Assembly: GCA_020635085.1 (NCBI GenBank)
Contig: JACKAL010000008.1
Span: 26,050 to 90,049 of the forward strand
Direction: 5' to 3'
Source of the DNA: Pseudobdellovibrionaceae bacterium
GTDB lineage: Bacteria; Bdellovibrionota; Bdellovibrionia; Bdellovibrionales; JAGQZY01
Length of the DNA stretch: 64,000 nucleotides
The notes beneath the pieces were generated by a model. That model searched no databases and was not told the origin of the DNA. It saw only the letters and a list, made by a program, of their open reading frames with translations. Both the position numbers and the translations under genes were made by a program. Numbering within the stretch: position 1 is the first letter of the stretch; every line of letters begins with the position of its first letter. Positions 35,054-43,822 of this stretch are shown here, in pieces.

Positions 35054-35331
35054 CAATCCTCCGACTCTTCGTCGTCGTCCTCGTCCTCGTCTGATTCCTC
35101 ATCGTCATCATCTTCTTCGCCATGACCATCAAAAAAGTCGATGGCCTCTAGTAAATCCTCTTTATCTATTTCAGACAAAGCATCCATCATGCGTTCTTTT
35201 GTTAAATAGTTTTGAATCTCATGCCCCATTTTGTTGAGCAAAATGCAGATAGCTGCGATTTCATAGCGCGGGCGTGCCCAGAGAGACAAAAGAATTTCTT
35301 TATGTGTAGAGCCTTCTGTGATTTCAAACAT
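35053..35331 (-). CDS. Small protein with an extremely acidic C-terminal tail
   Basis: About 92 aa. Two ATGs lie in tandem; the second (35331) has the better distance to AGGAGG. The first ~65 residues look like a helical domain (IAAICILLNKMGHEIQNYL; SEIDKEDLLEAIDFF). The last ~25 are nearly all Asp and Glu, a DNA-mimic-like or Asp-rich tail. It is translationally coupled to the His-Cys protein. It could inhibit, recruit or be cleaved by that protein. No family is recognised. Confidence 0.65.
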   Translation of the reverse strand: MFEITEGSTHKEILLSLWARPRYEIAAICILLNKMGHEIQNYLTKERMMDALSEIDKEDLLEAIDFFDGHGEEDDDDEESDEDEDDDEESED

Positions 35332-35614
35332 CATTTCCTCCTATGGAAAGGTTACTGGTTTGAATTTGACAGAAAATGCGAAGTGAAGAAATGAAACCAG
35401 TACAAGAAAGGACAAGAACGGAAAAGGTGCTGGAATTACCGTGGCGTTATTTTGAAGTTTTTGTGGCGTTCTTGTGGGTTTTTCCGGCGTTTTAAACTGT
35501 TTTTATGGGCTTATTTTAGTTTTAAGTGGTTTTATTTCGTTTGTTGGTAGGCTTGCTAGGCGCCACTTGAGGAGTAGCACCTAAACAAATCTCTTTTGCC
35601 CATGAGAGAGGGGC

Positions 35615-36709
35615 TTAAAATGTATTACTAAACCACGTTTTTAAATCTGTTATTACTTGTGGACTGATTGGCCCAATCGTAGGCACCATATTATTAGGTC
35701 CAATATTCGAAGAGAATCCATGTCCTAATCCTGGGTAGGTTATTAGCCTGTGATTAGAGTTTCCGATTTGTTGCAAATAATTTGTTGCGAGCAAGACATC
35801 TGATAGCGGCGTCTGAGCGTCGATTTCTCCTTGCAGAAAAAGAATAGGGCCCTTGAAGGCACCGATAGTGAGATAATTTGGTTGAGCATCAAAATGTTGT
35901 TGATACCAATTTTTGTATGGGCCACTAAGATTTTTTTCTATGTCCGTGTAGTATTGCAATAGTAGAACAGATTCAATTTCGGAAATAGACATTAAATTGT
36001 CGTGGTTCTTGTCAATTTCAGTAAGTGGTAAAGCTAGCTCTGGGTGCTTTTGCGCTTCAGATTCTGAAATCACATCGTTTTTATCTTCATCGACATACTT
36101 TCTAACTGTATCTATATTTCTCTGAACAAACTGATAATAGAGGATATCTTTTAAATTGCGCCCCATCGTGCTCATTAATACAAGAGCCGCAATATTTTTA
36201 TCTTGATCCGCAATCATTGGAGCTAGCGCAGTTCCTTCGCTGAGTCCAAGCAAGATAATTTTATTGGGATCGACCATCGGGTCAGCGCGCAGCATGGCAA
36301 TGGCTGATTTCGCATCAGAGATCAGCTGTTTCACATCACCAGTTGCGTAGATACTTTTATCAATCAACGGAGCAACATCGTTAGGTTGATCTGTAACACC
36401 TCGTTTATTATATCGATAAGTGACATACTTTGTGCTTCCAATCTCGTGGGCAATGACCTCAAACATCTTGTGTGGTTTTCCATCAGCTGTTACCGAGCCT
36501 GGTAACCATAAGTTCATGTCTAATGGGCCGCTGCCATGCAAAAAAAGAACAGCTGGATATTTTTGAGAGCGTGAGGAAGTTGGATATGTTATTTTACCAC
36601 GAATCAAAAGACCATCGTCTGCTGTAAATGTCTTTAAGATCTCATTTATATTAGCATGAGCTGCATGAGTAATAAAAAATAGAAGCGCGAAGATAATTTT
36701 GTTTTTCAT
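35615..36709 (-). CDS. Secreted alpha/beta hydrolase with paired EF-hands in the lid
   Basis: A 364-aa protein with a signal peptide (IIFALLFFITHAAHA). The hydrolase triad is visible: Ser157 (GLSEG), Asp297 (GEIDAQT) and His330 (GLGHGF), with oxyanion text FLHGSGPLD. Between core strands lie two good EF-hand loops, DEDKNDVISESE (207-218) and DKNHDNLMSISE (233-244), each with canonical D/N ligands and Glu at position 12. Calcium probably controls the lid. It is the third gene of a DUF2089/membrane protein/hydrolase operon. Substrate unknown. Confidence 0.85.
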   Translation of the reverse strand: MKNKIIFALLFFITHAAHANINEILKTFTADDGLLIRGKITYPTSSRSQKYPAVLFLHGSGPLDMNLWLPGSVTADGKPHKMFEVIAHEIGSTKYVTYRYNKRGVTDQPNDVAPLIDKSIYATGDVKQLISDAKSAIAMLRADPMVDPNKIILLGLSEGTALAPMIADQDKNIAALVLMSTMGRNLKDILYYQFVQRNIDTVRKYVDEDKNDVISESEAQKHPELALPLTEIDKNHDNLMSISEIESVLLLQYYTDIEKNLSGPYKNWYQQHFDAQPNYLTIGAFKGPILFLQGEIDAQTPLSDVLLATNYLQQIGNSNHRLITYPGLGHGFSSNIGPNNMVPTIGPISPQVITDLKTWFSNTF

Positions 36710-36718
36710 ATATTCTCC

Positions 36719-37402
36719 TTAGTTTAAAATTAAACGAAAAATTACAAGTGTAATGACGACGCTGAGTAATAATGTGGTCAGATAACTAACCCAAAGTTTT
36801 TTCCCAATAAGTCCAGATGATTCTTTCAGAGAGTAGAACATCATAGCCAGGCACCAGGCCAAACAAGCGATTCCAGTAATAGCTATAGGAAACAAGGCAA
36901 GGTTTGAGAGTTCTACTTTTGGTTCTTGGTGTGGATCAAAACCAGATATTTTATAAACAATCGTTAAAATAATCGCAGCAACTAGATAAGGAAAGCGAGT
37001 CAATAAATTAGTTGCAACAAAATCAATAAATCGCAGATTCCGTTGTTTGTAGAGTAATGCGGATAGGTAAAACAAGATAGATGTAACAAGAACAATGACG
37101 ATGTTTTGGAAAAAAGGATTTCTTCCAAGCGAGGAGCCCGCGCTTGTTTTTATTTCTTGTAAACTCAAGGTATCCGGAAAATGAAAACCAAACAGCTGCG
37201 CAACTATGCTTAGGAGCAAAAGTGTCGTAACTCCAACAGCCAGAGCAACAGGTGTCGAAAATTTTTCGTAGGGGTTTAGTAAAAATGAAAACACCTTGGA
37301 TTTATTCGAAGGTGATAAGGCTCCCATGAGCAAAGCATACTCATCTTTGTTGATTTTATTATTTTTTAGAAGTTCCACGAGTTTTTGTTGTTCGATATTC
37401 AT
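36719..37402 (-). CDS. Multi-helix membrane protein (YIP1-like organisation)
   Basis: About 227 aa from the ATG at 37402 (AGGA five bases before); an ATG at 37414 overlapping the previous stop is also possible. A short N-terminal helical hairpin (KLVELLKNNKINKDEYALLMGAL) resembles SHOCT-like segments. Five or so membrane helices follow. The function is unknown. It lies between a DUF2089 regulator and a secreted hydrolase and may sense or export something for that operon. Confidence 0.7.
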   Translation of the reverse strand: MNIEQQKLVELLKNNKINKDEYALLMGALSPSNKSKVFSFLLNPYEKFSTPVALAVGVTTLLLLSIVAQLFGFHFPDTLSLQEIKTSAGSSLGRNPFFQNIVIVLVTSILFYLSALLYKQRNLRFIDFVATNLLTRFPYLVAAIILTIVYKISGFDPHQEPKVELSNLALFPIAITGIACLAWCLAMMFYSLKESSGLIGKKLWVSYLTTLLLSVVITLVIFRLILN

Positions 37403-37410
37403 TGTATTCC

Positions 37411-37773
37411 TCATATCTCTGCTAATTTTTTTGCGGCTTCCTGAGCAGAAATTTTCCCTAGCTCTAGATCGCGCAAAATTTTCGTCTTATCAGTTGTTTT
37501 GTTTTTTTCGATGGCTTGAATGCTATCTATAATCTCATTGAGTTTATTTCTGACAGTTGGGTACGAGAGACCAAGGTCTTTCGCCATTTCTTTTAGACTC
37601 CCCGAATTTTTCACAAACTGAACAATAAACTGAATGTCTTCAGGAGCGAGTCTCAGAAGTGCTGGTATTTCGAATTGTCCCTTGAATTGTGTTGAGCACT
37701 CTGAGCAATGAACATGGTCGATAAACACCTGAGAGCTGCTACAAGAAGGACACTGGGTGATGAGTTTTGCCAT
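37411..37773 (-). CDS. DUF2089-type regulator (zinc ribbon plus helix-turn-helix)
   Basis: A 120-aa protein. Residues ~8-28 form a zinc ribbon (CPSCSSS; CSEC). A helix-turn-helix follows (SLKEMAKDLGLSYPTVRNKL). A C-terminal helix pair reads LELGKISAQEAAKKL. This is the DUF2089 layout, likely a transcription regulator. It heads a three-gene operon and has a large AT-rich palindrome 36 bases before its start, which suggests autoregulation. Confidence 0.82.
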   Translation of the reverse strand: MAKLITQCPSCSSSQVFIDHVHCSECSTQFKGQFEIPALLRLAPEDIQFIVQFVKNSGSLKEMAKDLGLSYPTVRNKLNEIIDSIQAIEKNKTTDKTKILRDLELGKISAQEAAKKLAEI

Positions 37774-37808
37774 TTAATCTCCTTTTAATTTATTTAATTA
37801 AAATATGA

Positions 37809-37846
37809 ATAATATTCAATATTATTTTAATAATATTGAATATTAT
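37809..37846. promoter_or_regulatory. 18-bp palindrome upstream of the DUF2089 operon
   Basis: Arms 37809-37826 and 37829-37846 are perfect reverse complements (ATAATATTCAATATTATT) around two bases. AATATT occurs four times in it. Its place just before the regulator gene fits an operator for that protein. Confidence 0.65.
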
Positions 37847-38046
37847 GGGGAAATTCCCACCATTTCAGGAACTTAGGCCAGGCTAGCTCAACGCATTGAC
37901 TTTGATCGTTAAAAAATATTGATCTTGCTCTTATTCGCTTAAATCAAATTTGATTTTAGTGAACTAAGTCGCTAATATCCTTAATGTTCTGTGAAAATAG
38001 CTCAGCTATCTGAAGAGCCGCAGTGGGGTTAGACCAAGTAGTTCAA

Positions 38047-38721
38047 ATGCAAAATAAGCACGCACTTTATATGTTTTTAGATGAATCTGGTGATTTAAAT
38101 TTTTCCAAAACAGGAAGCAATTATTTTATTTTAAGTAGCTTATCAGCATTTCGCCCATTCCCTTGGTACCAAGATTTAATCGATTTAAAATTTAAATACT
38201 TAGAGTCACCACATCATCTAAACTTACAAAGATTCCATGCTTCTGAAGATCGGCAAGAAATAAGAGACGGCGTCTTTGAAATACTCAACAAACATCATGC
38301 TAGTTTTCGACTCGATAGTATTATTGTACAGAAAAATAAAGCTCACCCTAAAGTGAGAGAGCTAGACCGATTTTACCCCATGATATTACGTTATTTGCTT
38401 ACATATGTAGTGAAAGGCTATCAACACAAACAAATATCAGAGGCGATTTTTGTTACAGATACTTTGCCAGTAAAAAAAGGGCGAAATGCCATCGATAAAG
38501 GAATCAAAACACATCTTAAGGATGCTTTCCCGTCAAACTTGATGCACCAAATTCATCATTGGGATTCTAAGTCTACGATTGGATTACAAGCTGTGGATTA
38601 CCTTAATTGGGCTATTTATAAAAAATGGAATAACGGAGAAATGCGTCCGTACAATCAAATCAAAAATTCTGTTCACAGTGAATTTGATATCTTTAAGAAG
38701 GGCACTACAGAGTATTACTAG
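38047..38721 (+). CDS. DUF3800 protein
   Basis: About 224 aa from the ATG at 38047; an upstream GTG at 38023 is an alternative. It has the family's opening MFLDESGDLNF with acidic residues and the later GLQAVDYLNWAIYKKW block, which suggests an RNase H-like fold with a metal site. DUF3800 proteins are common on mobile elements and near defence genes; their activity is not established. It is the first of two plus-strand genes at the right end of element 1. Confidence 0.8.
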   Translation: MQNKHALYMFLDESGDLNFSKTGSNYFILSSLSAFRPFPWYQDLIDLKFKYLESPHHLNLQRFHASEDRQEIRDGVFEILNKHHASFRLDSIIVQKNKAHPKVRELDRFYPMILRYLLTYVVKGYQHKQISEAIFVTDTLPVKKGRNAIDKGIKTHLKDAFPSNLMHQIHHWDSKSTIGLQAVDYLNWAIYKKWNNGEMRPYNQIKNSVHSEFDIFKKGTTEYY

Positions 38722-38860
38722 TAAAAAACTGACCGCCTCAACTACCCTTTCGGGAGAACCCCATGGGCTCTTATCATCAAGGCGGGACCTTTTAACTTAA
38801 TAACTTTATCGGTATGTTCTAGTGCAAGCCTTAGACCTATGTCTAGACCTTAGGCTTATA

Positions 38861-38919
38861 TATAACAATGTTATAGTATAAGTGCTGAATTGGTCAACAT
38901 TATATATAACATTGTTATA
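38861..38919. promoter_or_regulatory. Twin 15-bp palindromic operators before the XRE gene
   Basis: TATAACAATGTTATA (38861-38875) and TATAACATTGTTATA (38905-38919) differ only in the central base. They lie 44 bases apart (about four helical turns), just before the XRE regulator. They are the likely binding sites of that protein. Confidence 0.75.
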
Positions 38920-38938
38920 TTTTGGCCGATATGTATTT

Positions 38939-39304
38939 ATGGCAGTTAAACCAATAGCAGAGATCGATATAACAAAACCTGGCAAATACTTTTTAACAGG
39001 GCCTGCAGGTGAACACTCAGTGGCAGATGATACAACATTAGTTCTTAATGAATTTATAAGCTGCTTAGGAAATGAACTGTTCACAGTAGAATATTTAGTG
39101 AGATTTTTCCGAGAAAAGAAAAATTGGTCATTGAGAGATTTAGAAAAACAATGTGGTTTACCGTACAGTCATATTTCAAATATTGAAAACGGCAAAATGG
39201 TGCCGGAGATTGAGACGCTTCGTAAACTCACATCAGCGCTAGGTGATGATTTTAGAAGAGCAGTAGAGAAGGCTAAAGCTTTGAGAATTCATAAGTCCGA
39301 GTAA
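38939..39304 (+). CDS. XRE-family repressor of element 1
   Basis: About 121 aa from the ATG at 38939; upstream in-frame codons overlap the operators and are unlikely. The C-terminal half is a standard helix-turn-helix (WSLRDLEKQCGLPYSHISNIENGKMVPEIETLRKLTSAL). The N-terminal 50 residues are a small unknown domain. It probably represses the element through the twin palindromes upstream. Confidence 0.85.
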   Translation: MAVKPIAEIDITKPGKYFLTGPAGEHSVADDTTLVLNEFISCLGNELFTVEYLVRFFREKKNWSLRDLEKQCGLPYSHISNIENGKMVPEIETLRKLTSALGDDFRRAVEKAKALRIHKSE

Positions 39305-39461
39305 AACGAAATCGCGTTGAATGTTTGTTACAATTTTGTTACCAGACACAACGGGAAAAGAGTAAAAAAGACGGACAAAGAGTGGACTCGCAAAGTGGCT
39401 CAGGTTATTGTTATCACAGCTAAATACTTAATTTTAGGAGAGTGCGAGATTTAGCTGTGAA

Positions 39462-39482
39462 CGAATCTCACTCTCTCCGCCA
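39462..39482 (+). repeat. att copy 2 (junction of elements 1 and 2)
   Basis: Identical over 21 bases to the tRNA-Ser 3' end (30922-30942). The bases before it (39455-39461) only partly rebuild a T stem, so no second tRNA gene is present. It serves as right end of element 1 and left end of element 2. Confidence 0.93.
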
Positions 39483-39514
39483 CTAACTTTAACTACCAAA
39501 AATAACTAAAGAAT

Positions 39515-40618
39515 TTACGTCTTCAAATTTTTCATGGCAGGTTTATGGCAGGTGGCTGTTTGTAGTCCGTTAAAGCTCACCACATTCGAAGCATTTACTA
39601 AATGATCGGGGCTGAGATGGGCATATCGCATCGTCATTTCTCCTCGGGTGTGTCCTAGAATCTTTTGGAGATCGTAGATACTACCGCCGTTCATAACGAA
39701 GTGAGACGCGTAAGTATGCCGAAGATCGTGAAAGCGCACTTTTCTTAGTTCCGCTCGACGGAGAGCTTTTGCAAATCCTCGTTCTGACATGTGGTCCACG
39801 TTCCAAGCCGTCCCATGCTCCGTAACACAAACAAACTTCGATGAGTGCTGTCTGTGCAATTGAGCTAAGTAAGCCATTAACTCATCGTTTATTGGAACAT
39901 ACCGAATGCGTCTTGTTTTCGTTGTTTCCAAAAGACCATAGACCGACATGGTTCTTCGGACTGCCAATTGTCGAGACTGAAAGCTCACTTGGTCCCAGCA
40001 TAGGCCGCACACTTCTCCCAGCCGCATCCCTGTATTTAGTGCAATCATTAACACCGAGTAAATAGGATCACCACGGTTTGAAACCAATAACGCATTGATC
40101 TCTTCACGGGTGAGATAGGTAAAAACAGAGTCAGGTAACGGTAATTGTCTGACTGTGGCCAGTGGATTTTTGGCAATCCAACCACGCTCAAAACTAAAAC
40201 GCATAATCTGTTTAAAGACACACAAATGTCTGTTCACAGTTTTGGCATGAAGCTTTGATTCAATTAACAGTTTGATGAGGGATTCAGCGTGAGCCGCTTG
40301 CACCATTCCAATTTGTGTATCACCCAACCAAGGGGTCAAATACTTAGATATGGAGCCTCGGTAACTCACCTTGGTTTTTCGCGATAAAAAGACTTCGGCC
40401 TTCGATGAATACCATTCTTCTGCTGCCTCACTTAGGTACTTTTGCGGACATAGTTGGTTATCAGAATCACAATCGTAAATACTTTTTCGGTCTAATCGCA
40501 TTTTGGCTTGCCAATTCATAGCCTCACGTTTGGTGCGAAAAGTTCGACTTACAGTTTTGGGCCCTGTGTAGACCCTTACGCGATAACAAATGCCTTTTTT
40601 ATTTTTTATAATTTCCAT
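39515..40618 (-). CDS. Tyrosine integrase of element 2
   Basis: About 367 aa from the ATG at 40618 (AGGAGG upstream); the open frame extends further. It has the AP2-like arm-binding N-terminus (YRVRVYTGPKTVSRTF), a core-binding domain and the catalytic residues R (GMRLGEVCGL), HDLRH, GH (ILGHTR) and Y (MTMRYAHLS). It is clearly distinct from the element 1 integrase yet uses the same tRNA-Ser site. Its last codons contain the left copy of the 25-bp terminal repeat. Confidence 0.95.
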   Translation of the reverse strand: MEIIKNKKGICYRVRVYTGPKTVSRTFRTKREAMNWQAKMRLDRKSIYDCDSDNQLCPQKYLSEAAEEWYSSKAEVFLSRKTKVSYRGSISKYLTPWLGDTQIGMVQAAHAESLIKLLIESKLHAKTVNRHLCVFKQIMRFSFERGWIAKNPLATVRQLPLPDSVFTYLTREEINALLVSNRGDPIYSVLMIALNTGMRLGEVCGLCWDQVSFQSRQLAVRRTMSVYGLLETTKTRRIRYVPINDELMAYLAQLHRQHSSKFVCVTEHGTAWNVDHMSERGFAKALRRAELRKVRFHDLRHTYASHFVMNGGSIYDLQKILGHTRGEMTMRYAHLSPDHLVNASNVVSFNGLQTATCHKPAMKNLKT

Positions 40619-40880
40619 TGGAACCTCCTTTGTGGAGATCCCGTCGTGCTCGCATAGCAGATTCAATTTTCAAAGAACTTGGTTCAGATGTAGTTAATAA
40701 CCTATGAGTATCTTTGGGTGAAGCACCTCTCTGAAGGTGTGTTAAAACTTCACAAACATCGAACCTGAGGGCTTTCCCAATTTTATAATGGGGTATGGCC
40801 CTACGGTGCACGAGCTGGTATAGCGTGTTTTTAGGGATTTTAAGCGCGTCAGATAACTCGCTTATAGATATCAATGTCAT
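40599..40880 (-). CDS. AlpA/excisionase-like protein of element 2
   Basis: About 93 aa from the ATG at 40880, four bases after the helicase stop. The helix-turn-helix reads ISISELSDALKIPKNTLYQLVHRRAIPHYKIGKALRF. A basic tail overlaps the integrase start by 20 bases, so integrase synthesis is probably coupled to it. It is the likely excision factor or activator. Confidence 0.82.
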   Translation of the reverse strand: MTLISISELSDALKIPKNTLYQLVHRRAIPHYKIGKALRFDVCEVLTHLQRGASPKDTHRLLTTSEPSSLKIESAMRARRDLHKGGSNGNYKK

Positions 40881-40881
40881 A

Positions 40882-42180
40882 TTACACCCCTGATGTACCC
40901 TGAGGCTCATCGATATGGTCAGAGGAAGTGGCCTCCTGGGTCCTGAGGGTGACTACCCAAAAGTTGCCATAAGGACTACTCTCCTGATCTGACACACATA
41001 GTTTCTTTCGTGCGCGTTTCAAGGTTGTCTGAGATATTCCTTGTTTTTTCGCCTCTATTTCGAGTTCATTAGATTTTGCTTTCCCTCCATTGGCTTCAAT
41101 GAATGAGCGCAAAAATTCTTCCGCATCTTCTAGTTTGCTATGGGTTCTATGAGAAAGAGACGTGATATCTTGAATGGTCATGTTAGAAACTCTAAAGTTT
41201 TTAGCACCCCCATCAACGAGTTCATATTCCAATGGCTCAAGCAAAGCGCTGACATTTGTTTTTACATGAAATAAGAGTCTCATATCCTTTTCATCTGGGT
41301 GGATATATACATGAAATTCGTTACGGCAAGCTGCCGTAAAATCTATAGATCCTAAGCCTCTATATATCGCTGGACCGCCAATCGTAGATTTATTTAAATG
41401 TCTAATACAGATAACCGCAATATTACAATCTCTAGCGAGGTTTGATAAAAAGCTCATTGTTTCTCGAACGTGTGTTGCCTCGTTTGCGCTCTTTGTAGCG
41501 CCTATATAAGCAATGATTGGATCAACAATTAACAGACAAATGTTGTTCTCTTGAATTGCCTTTTTTATTAATACCTGACTTTCAGGATCAAAAGTTAGAG
41601 AGTCTTCACAAAGAACAATCCTTGAAAGATCAGCTCCAATTTTTTCCATTCGTGGTCTTATAACATACTCAGGTGAATCTTCATTGGTTAGGTATAGCAC
41701 ATCTCCAATATCTATCTCGTTTGTCGTTAGTGAAGACTTTCCAACACTAACATTTTTTGCAATCTCACGGACAAGAGTCGACTTCGATACTCCTGGATCA
41801 CCAGACAAAAGAGTTAGCATCCCACGGAGAATGTAAGGCTCATCAATATACTCAAGCTCACGAGACTCGATATCAGAAAGCCTTCTAGTAACAATTTCCT
41901 TTTTCGGCGAACTCTTATTGTGTTTTTTGCTTTTCGATCCAGGACGTCCGGTCGAATATTCCTTAGCATTATGTATCTTCTCAAGAAGCTCATCCTTCTC
42001 CCATGGTGGTGAGCACCTATTGTTCCAGTCCTCACATAATAGGTTGAGAGTCTCTTCAGACGATAAATTAAAGTCGTTAACCAAAAGACAGCAAACCTTG
42101 AATGTCGTCTCTTCACCTTTCATTCCCTCAATAGCGCCTGGAATTTTCAACAAATACTTTCGTGCATTCTCTAAACTCAT
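40882..42180 (-). CDS. RepA-like hexameric helicase/AAA ATPase
   Basis: A 432-aa protein. Residues ~1-85 resemble the primase C-terminal domain (EEETTFKVCCLLVNDF-like; WNNRCSPPWEKDEL). Then comes a RecA-fold ATPase of the AAA_25/RepA kind: Walker A GDPGVSKST, Walker B CLLIVDPIIAYIG and a sensor block (IAVICIRHLNK). The C-terminus looks like a winged helix. It would unwind the element's DNA with the adjacent primase. The ATGA overlap shows coupling. Confidence 0.88.
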   Translation of the reverse strand: MSLENARKYLLKIPGAIEGMKGEETTFKVCCLLVNDFNLSSEETLNLLCEDWNNRCSPPWEKDELLEKIHNAKEYSTGRPGSKSKKHNKSSPKKEIVTRRLSDIESRELEYIDEPYILRGMLTLLSGDPGVSKSTLVREIAKNVSVGKSSLTTNEIDIGDVLYLTNEDSPEYVIRPRMEKIGADLSRIVLCEDSLTFDPESQVLIKKAIQENNICLLIVDPIIAYIGATKSANEATHVRETMSFLSNLARDCNIAVICIRHLNKSTIGGPAIYRGLGSIDFTAACRNEFHVYIHPDEKDMRLLFHVKTNVSALLEPLEYELVDGGAKNFRVSNMTIQDITSLSHRTHSKLEDAEEFLRSFIEANGGKAKSNELEIEAKKQGISQTTLKRARKKLCVSDQESSPYGNFWVVTLRTQEATSSDHIDEPQGTSGV

Positions 42181-42848
42181 TTTTTGCCTCCAGGGTGGAC
42201 ATCAATAAGTGAAAAAATGTCCCATGAGGTGTACTGCACCTTGTTGATTTGATCTAAGGTCACCAAGAAAGGTTCATTCGGATTTTTGAGATGGTAGGTA
42301 CCAGGGAGCCGCATTACGCGAGACTTGTCTTTTACAGAAGAATCTGTACCAAAATGTTGCGCCAATGAGACTTGTAGCGTACTAAAAATCTCAACGGGTT
42401 CTCCCTCCTTGAGTGTAAAATAAAAATGTTCACCTCGTTTTGACTGAACCACTATAGATGGGGTTAGTGGTAAATCTAATTTTTTACCATCGTCGTTATC
42501 TATAAATGCAGCCCGTAGTGCAATTACACTCTTGGCAGACCTTTCTCCAATAACTGTTTTATTAATAGTAACAAATATCCCAGCCCCACAATCTTGAAGC
42601 TTTTTAAACCAATGGAAATGATCTTCAGGTTTGCCATGGAAGTAGCCTTGATGTGGTCTACCTAGCTTTTTCTGTAAATCTTCTTTCTTTAACTTGTAGT
42701 TCCTAAGAGCTTTTTCGAACTCGCCTCTTGCTAAGAAATCTATTTCTCTGGGGCGTTTTGCATCATAAAATGTCTGAAACGTGAACTCAGTGGCTTGTGG
42801 ATCTAAAGCCCTCAGAAACGCTATACAATCTTTAATATTAATGTCCAT
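42177..42848 (-). CDS. RepB-like DNA primase
   Basis: A 223-aa archaeo-eukaryotic-type primase: an acidic catalytic block (AAFIDNDDG), then VVQSKRGEHFYF with His and the DKSRVMRLPGTYHLK block, as in RepB-like primases of plasmids and satellites. AGGAG precedes the ATG. Together with the helicase it forms a self-sufficient replication pair, so element 2 likely replicates after excision. Confidence 0.85.
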   Translation of the reverse strand: MDINIKDCIAFLRALDPQATEFTFQTFYDAKRPREIDFLARGEFEKALRNYKLKKEDLQKKLGRPHQGYFHGKPEDHFHWFKKLQDCGAGIFVTINKTVIGERSAKSVIALRAAFIDNDDGKKLDLPLTPSIVVQSKRGEHFYFTLKEGEPVEIFSTLQVSLAQHFGTDSSVKDKSRVMRLPGTYHLKNPNEPFLVTLDQINKVQYTSWDIFSLIDVHPGGKK

Positions 42849-42947
42849 TTGTAATCTCCTGCGTGCGTTTTCGCAGAAAATTGAAAAAAAATAAATTTGT
42901 TAGTCAAAATGTACGGATATATCTGTTAGGTCAAAACTATGAGGCTT

Positions 42948-43670
42948 TTATGTTTTTTTACATCCCATTCGGCTTTCACGTTTTTGCGATACTTGGCATT
43001 TGTCGCTACAAACGCTGCGATCGCATTTATTTGCATTAAAGATAGTTTTGCAAACGGAACAGACGCGAATAGGGTAAGAAACCATGGAACTACCAAAAAA
43101 ATCGTATAATTCGATTCTCATAAACGGCAGAAAGACAAACTCTATAAAAAGAGATAAATTTTTATCGTTTGATTCACCTACAAAATGCCATAAATGTTCC
43201 TGAATGACCTCAGTATCTATCCCATACTCTATGCGATTCAGATATGCAATTTCTCTTTCTCCTGCTGAGGATTGACCATCTTCTAACTCTCCGGGGCCTC
43301 TAGAGAAAATATCTTGAACTAGGGCCTTTACATCCTGGATTTTAAAAAGTGAATTAGAGAATTTTGATTGCAGAGAGGCGAGAAGATTTACTTTTTCTAG
43401 TGCTTCTTTTGTGGTTTCATAACGTGGCTCTAAGTATTTTGGTAACGTCAAGACCTTCCATTTAACTACCTCTGAATAAAATTGATGAACAAAAGATACT
43501 CTTTTTGCATTATTCTCAGGTTCTGCGGCCATTTCCAGAAATGGCTTCAAAAGTTTGGCAAATTTAGATTCAGACTCGGCCTTCAAAGATTTAAGATTCG
43601 TGCCTTTTTTGCCCCTATTACGTCTAGCAGATAAAAGTATATTGTATACATTTGCTTTCTTTCTGCCCAT
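42948..43670 (-). CDS. Uncharacterised protein with C-terminal zinc finger (CGNR-like)
   Basis: A 240-aa protein. The last ~35 residues contain CSVCKTIF and CDRSVCSDKCQ, a four-to-five-Cys zinc finger like those at the end of CGNR proteins. The N-terminus is basic and the middle helical. No ribosome-binding site is obvious. It may be a DNA- or RNA-binding regulator of the element. The family is uncertain. Confidence 0.65.
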   Translation of the reverse strand: MGRKKANVYNILLSARRNRGKKGTNLKSLKAESESKFAKLLKPFLEMAAEPENNAKRVSFVHQFYSEVVKWKVLTLPKYLEPRYETTKEALEKVNLLASLQSKFSNSLFKIQDVKALVQDIFSRGPGELEDGQSSAGEREIAYLNRIEYGIDTEVIQEHLWHFVGESNDKNLSLFIEFVFLPFMRIELYDFFGSSMVSYPIRVCSVCKTIFNANKCDRSVCSDKCQVSQKRESRMGCKKT

Positions 43671-43822
43671 TTACTATCTATCGGTATTTTCGTTCTAGAC
43701 TTTAAATGGGTGGTTAAAGCGGAGAATTTAGCAAAAGGCCTTTACATCCCCTTTATAGACAGGACGGATAAAAGTAGGAGCTTCTATCGCTCATAATGGG
43801 TATGAATTATTGAGTGCCTAAC

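Larger units (their letters stand above)
30943..39482. mobile_element. Integrative element 1 in tRNA-Ser (about 8.5 kb)
   Basis: Bounded by att copies 1 and 2. The integrase gene lies 40 bases from the left att. A 17-bp direct repeat (GTTTGTTACAATTTTGT) occurs at 30994-31010 and 39323-39339, just inside both ends, like integrase arm sites. The gene set is integrase, AlpA-like regulator, HUH Rep, SpoVG-like protein, a possible CHAT-like module, a DUF2089/hydrolase operon, DUF3800 and an XRE regulator. There are no capsid or conjugation genes. A replicating genomic island or satellite-type element is most likely. Confidence 0.88.

Noticed and set aside
39455..39482. A second tRNA gene at att copy 2
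   Set aside because: Only the T loop, acceptor 3' strand and CCA are present; no anticodon arm or 5' acceptor strand is found.
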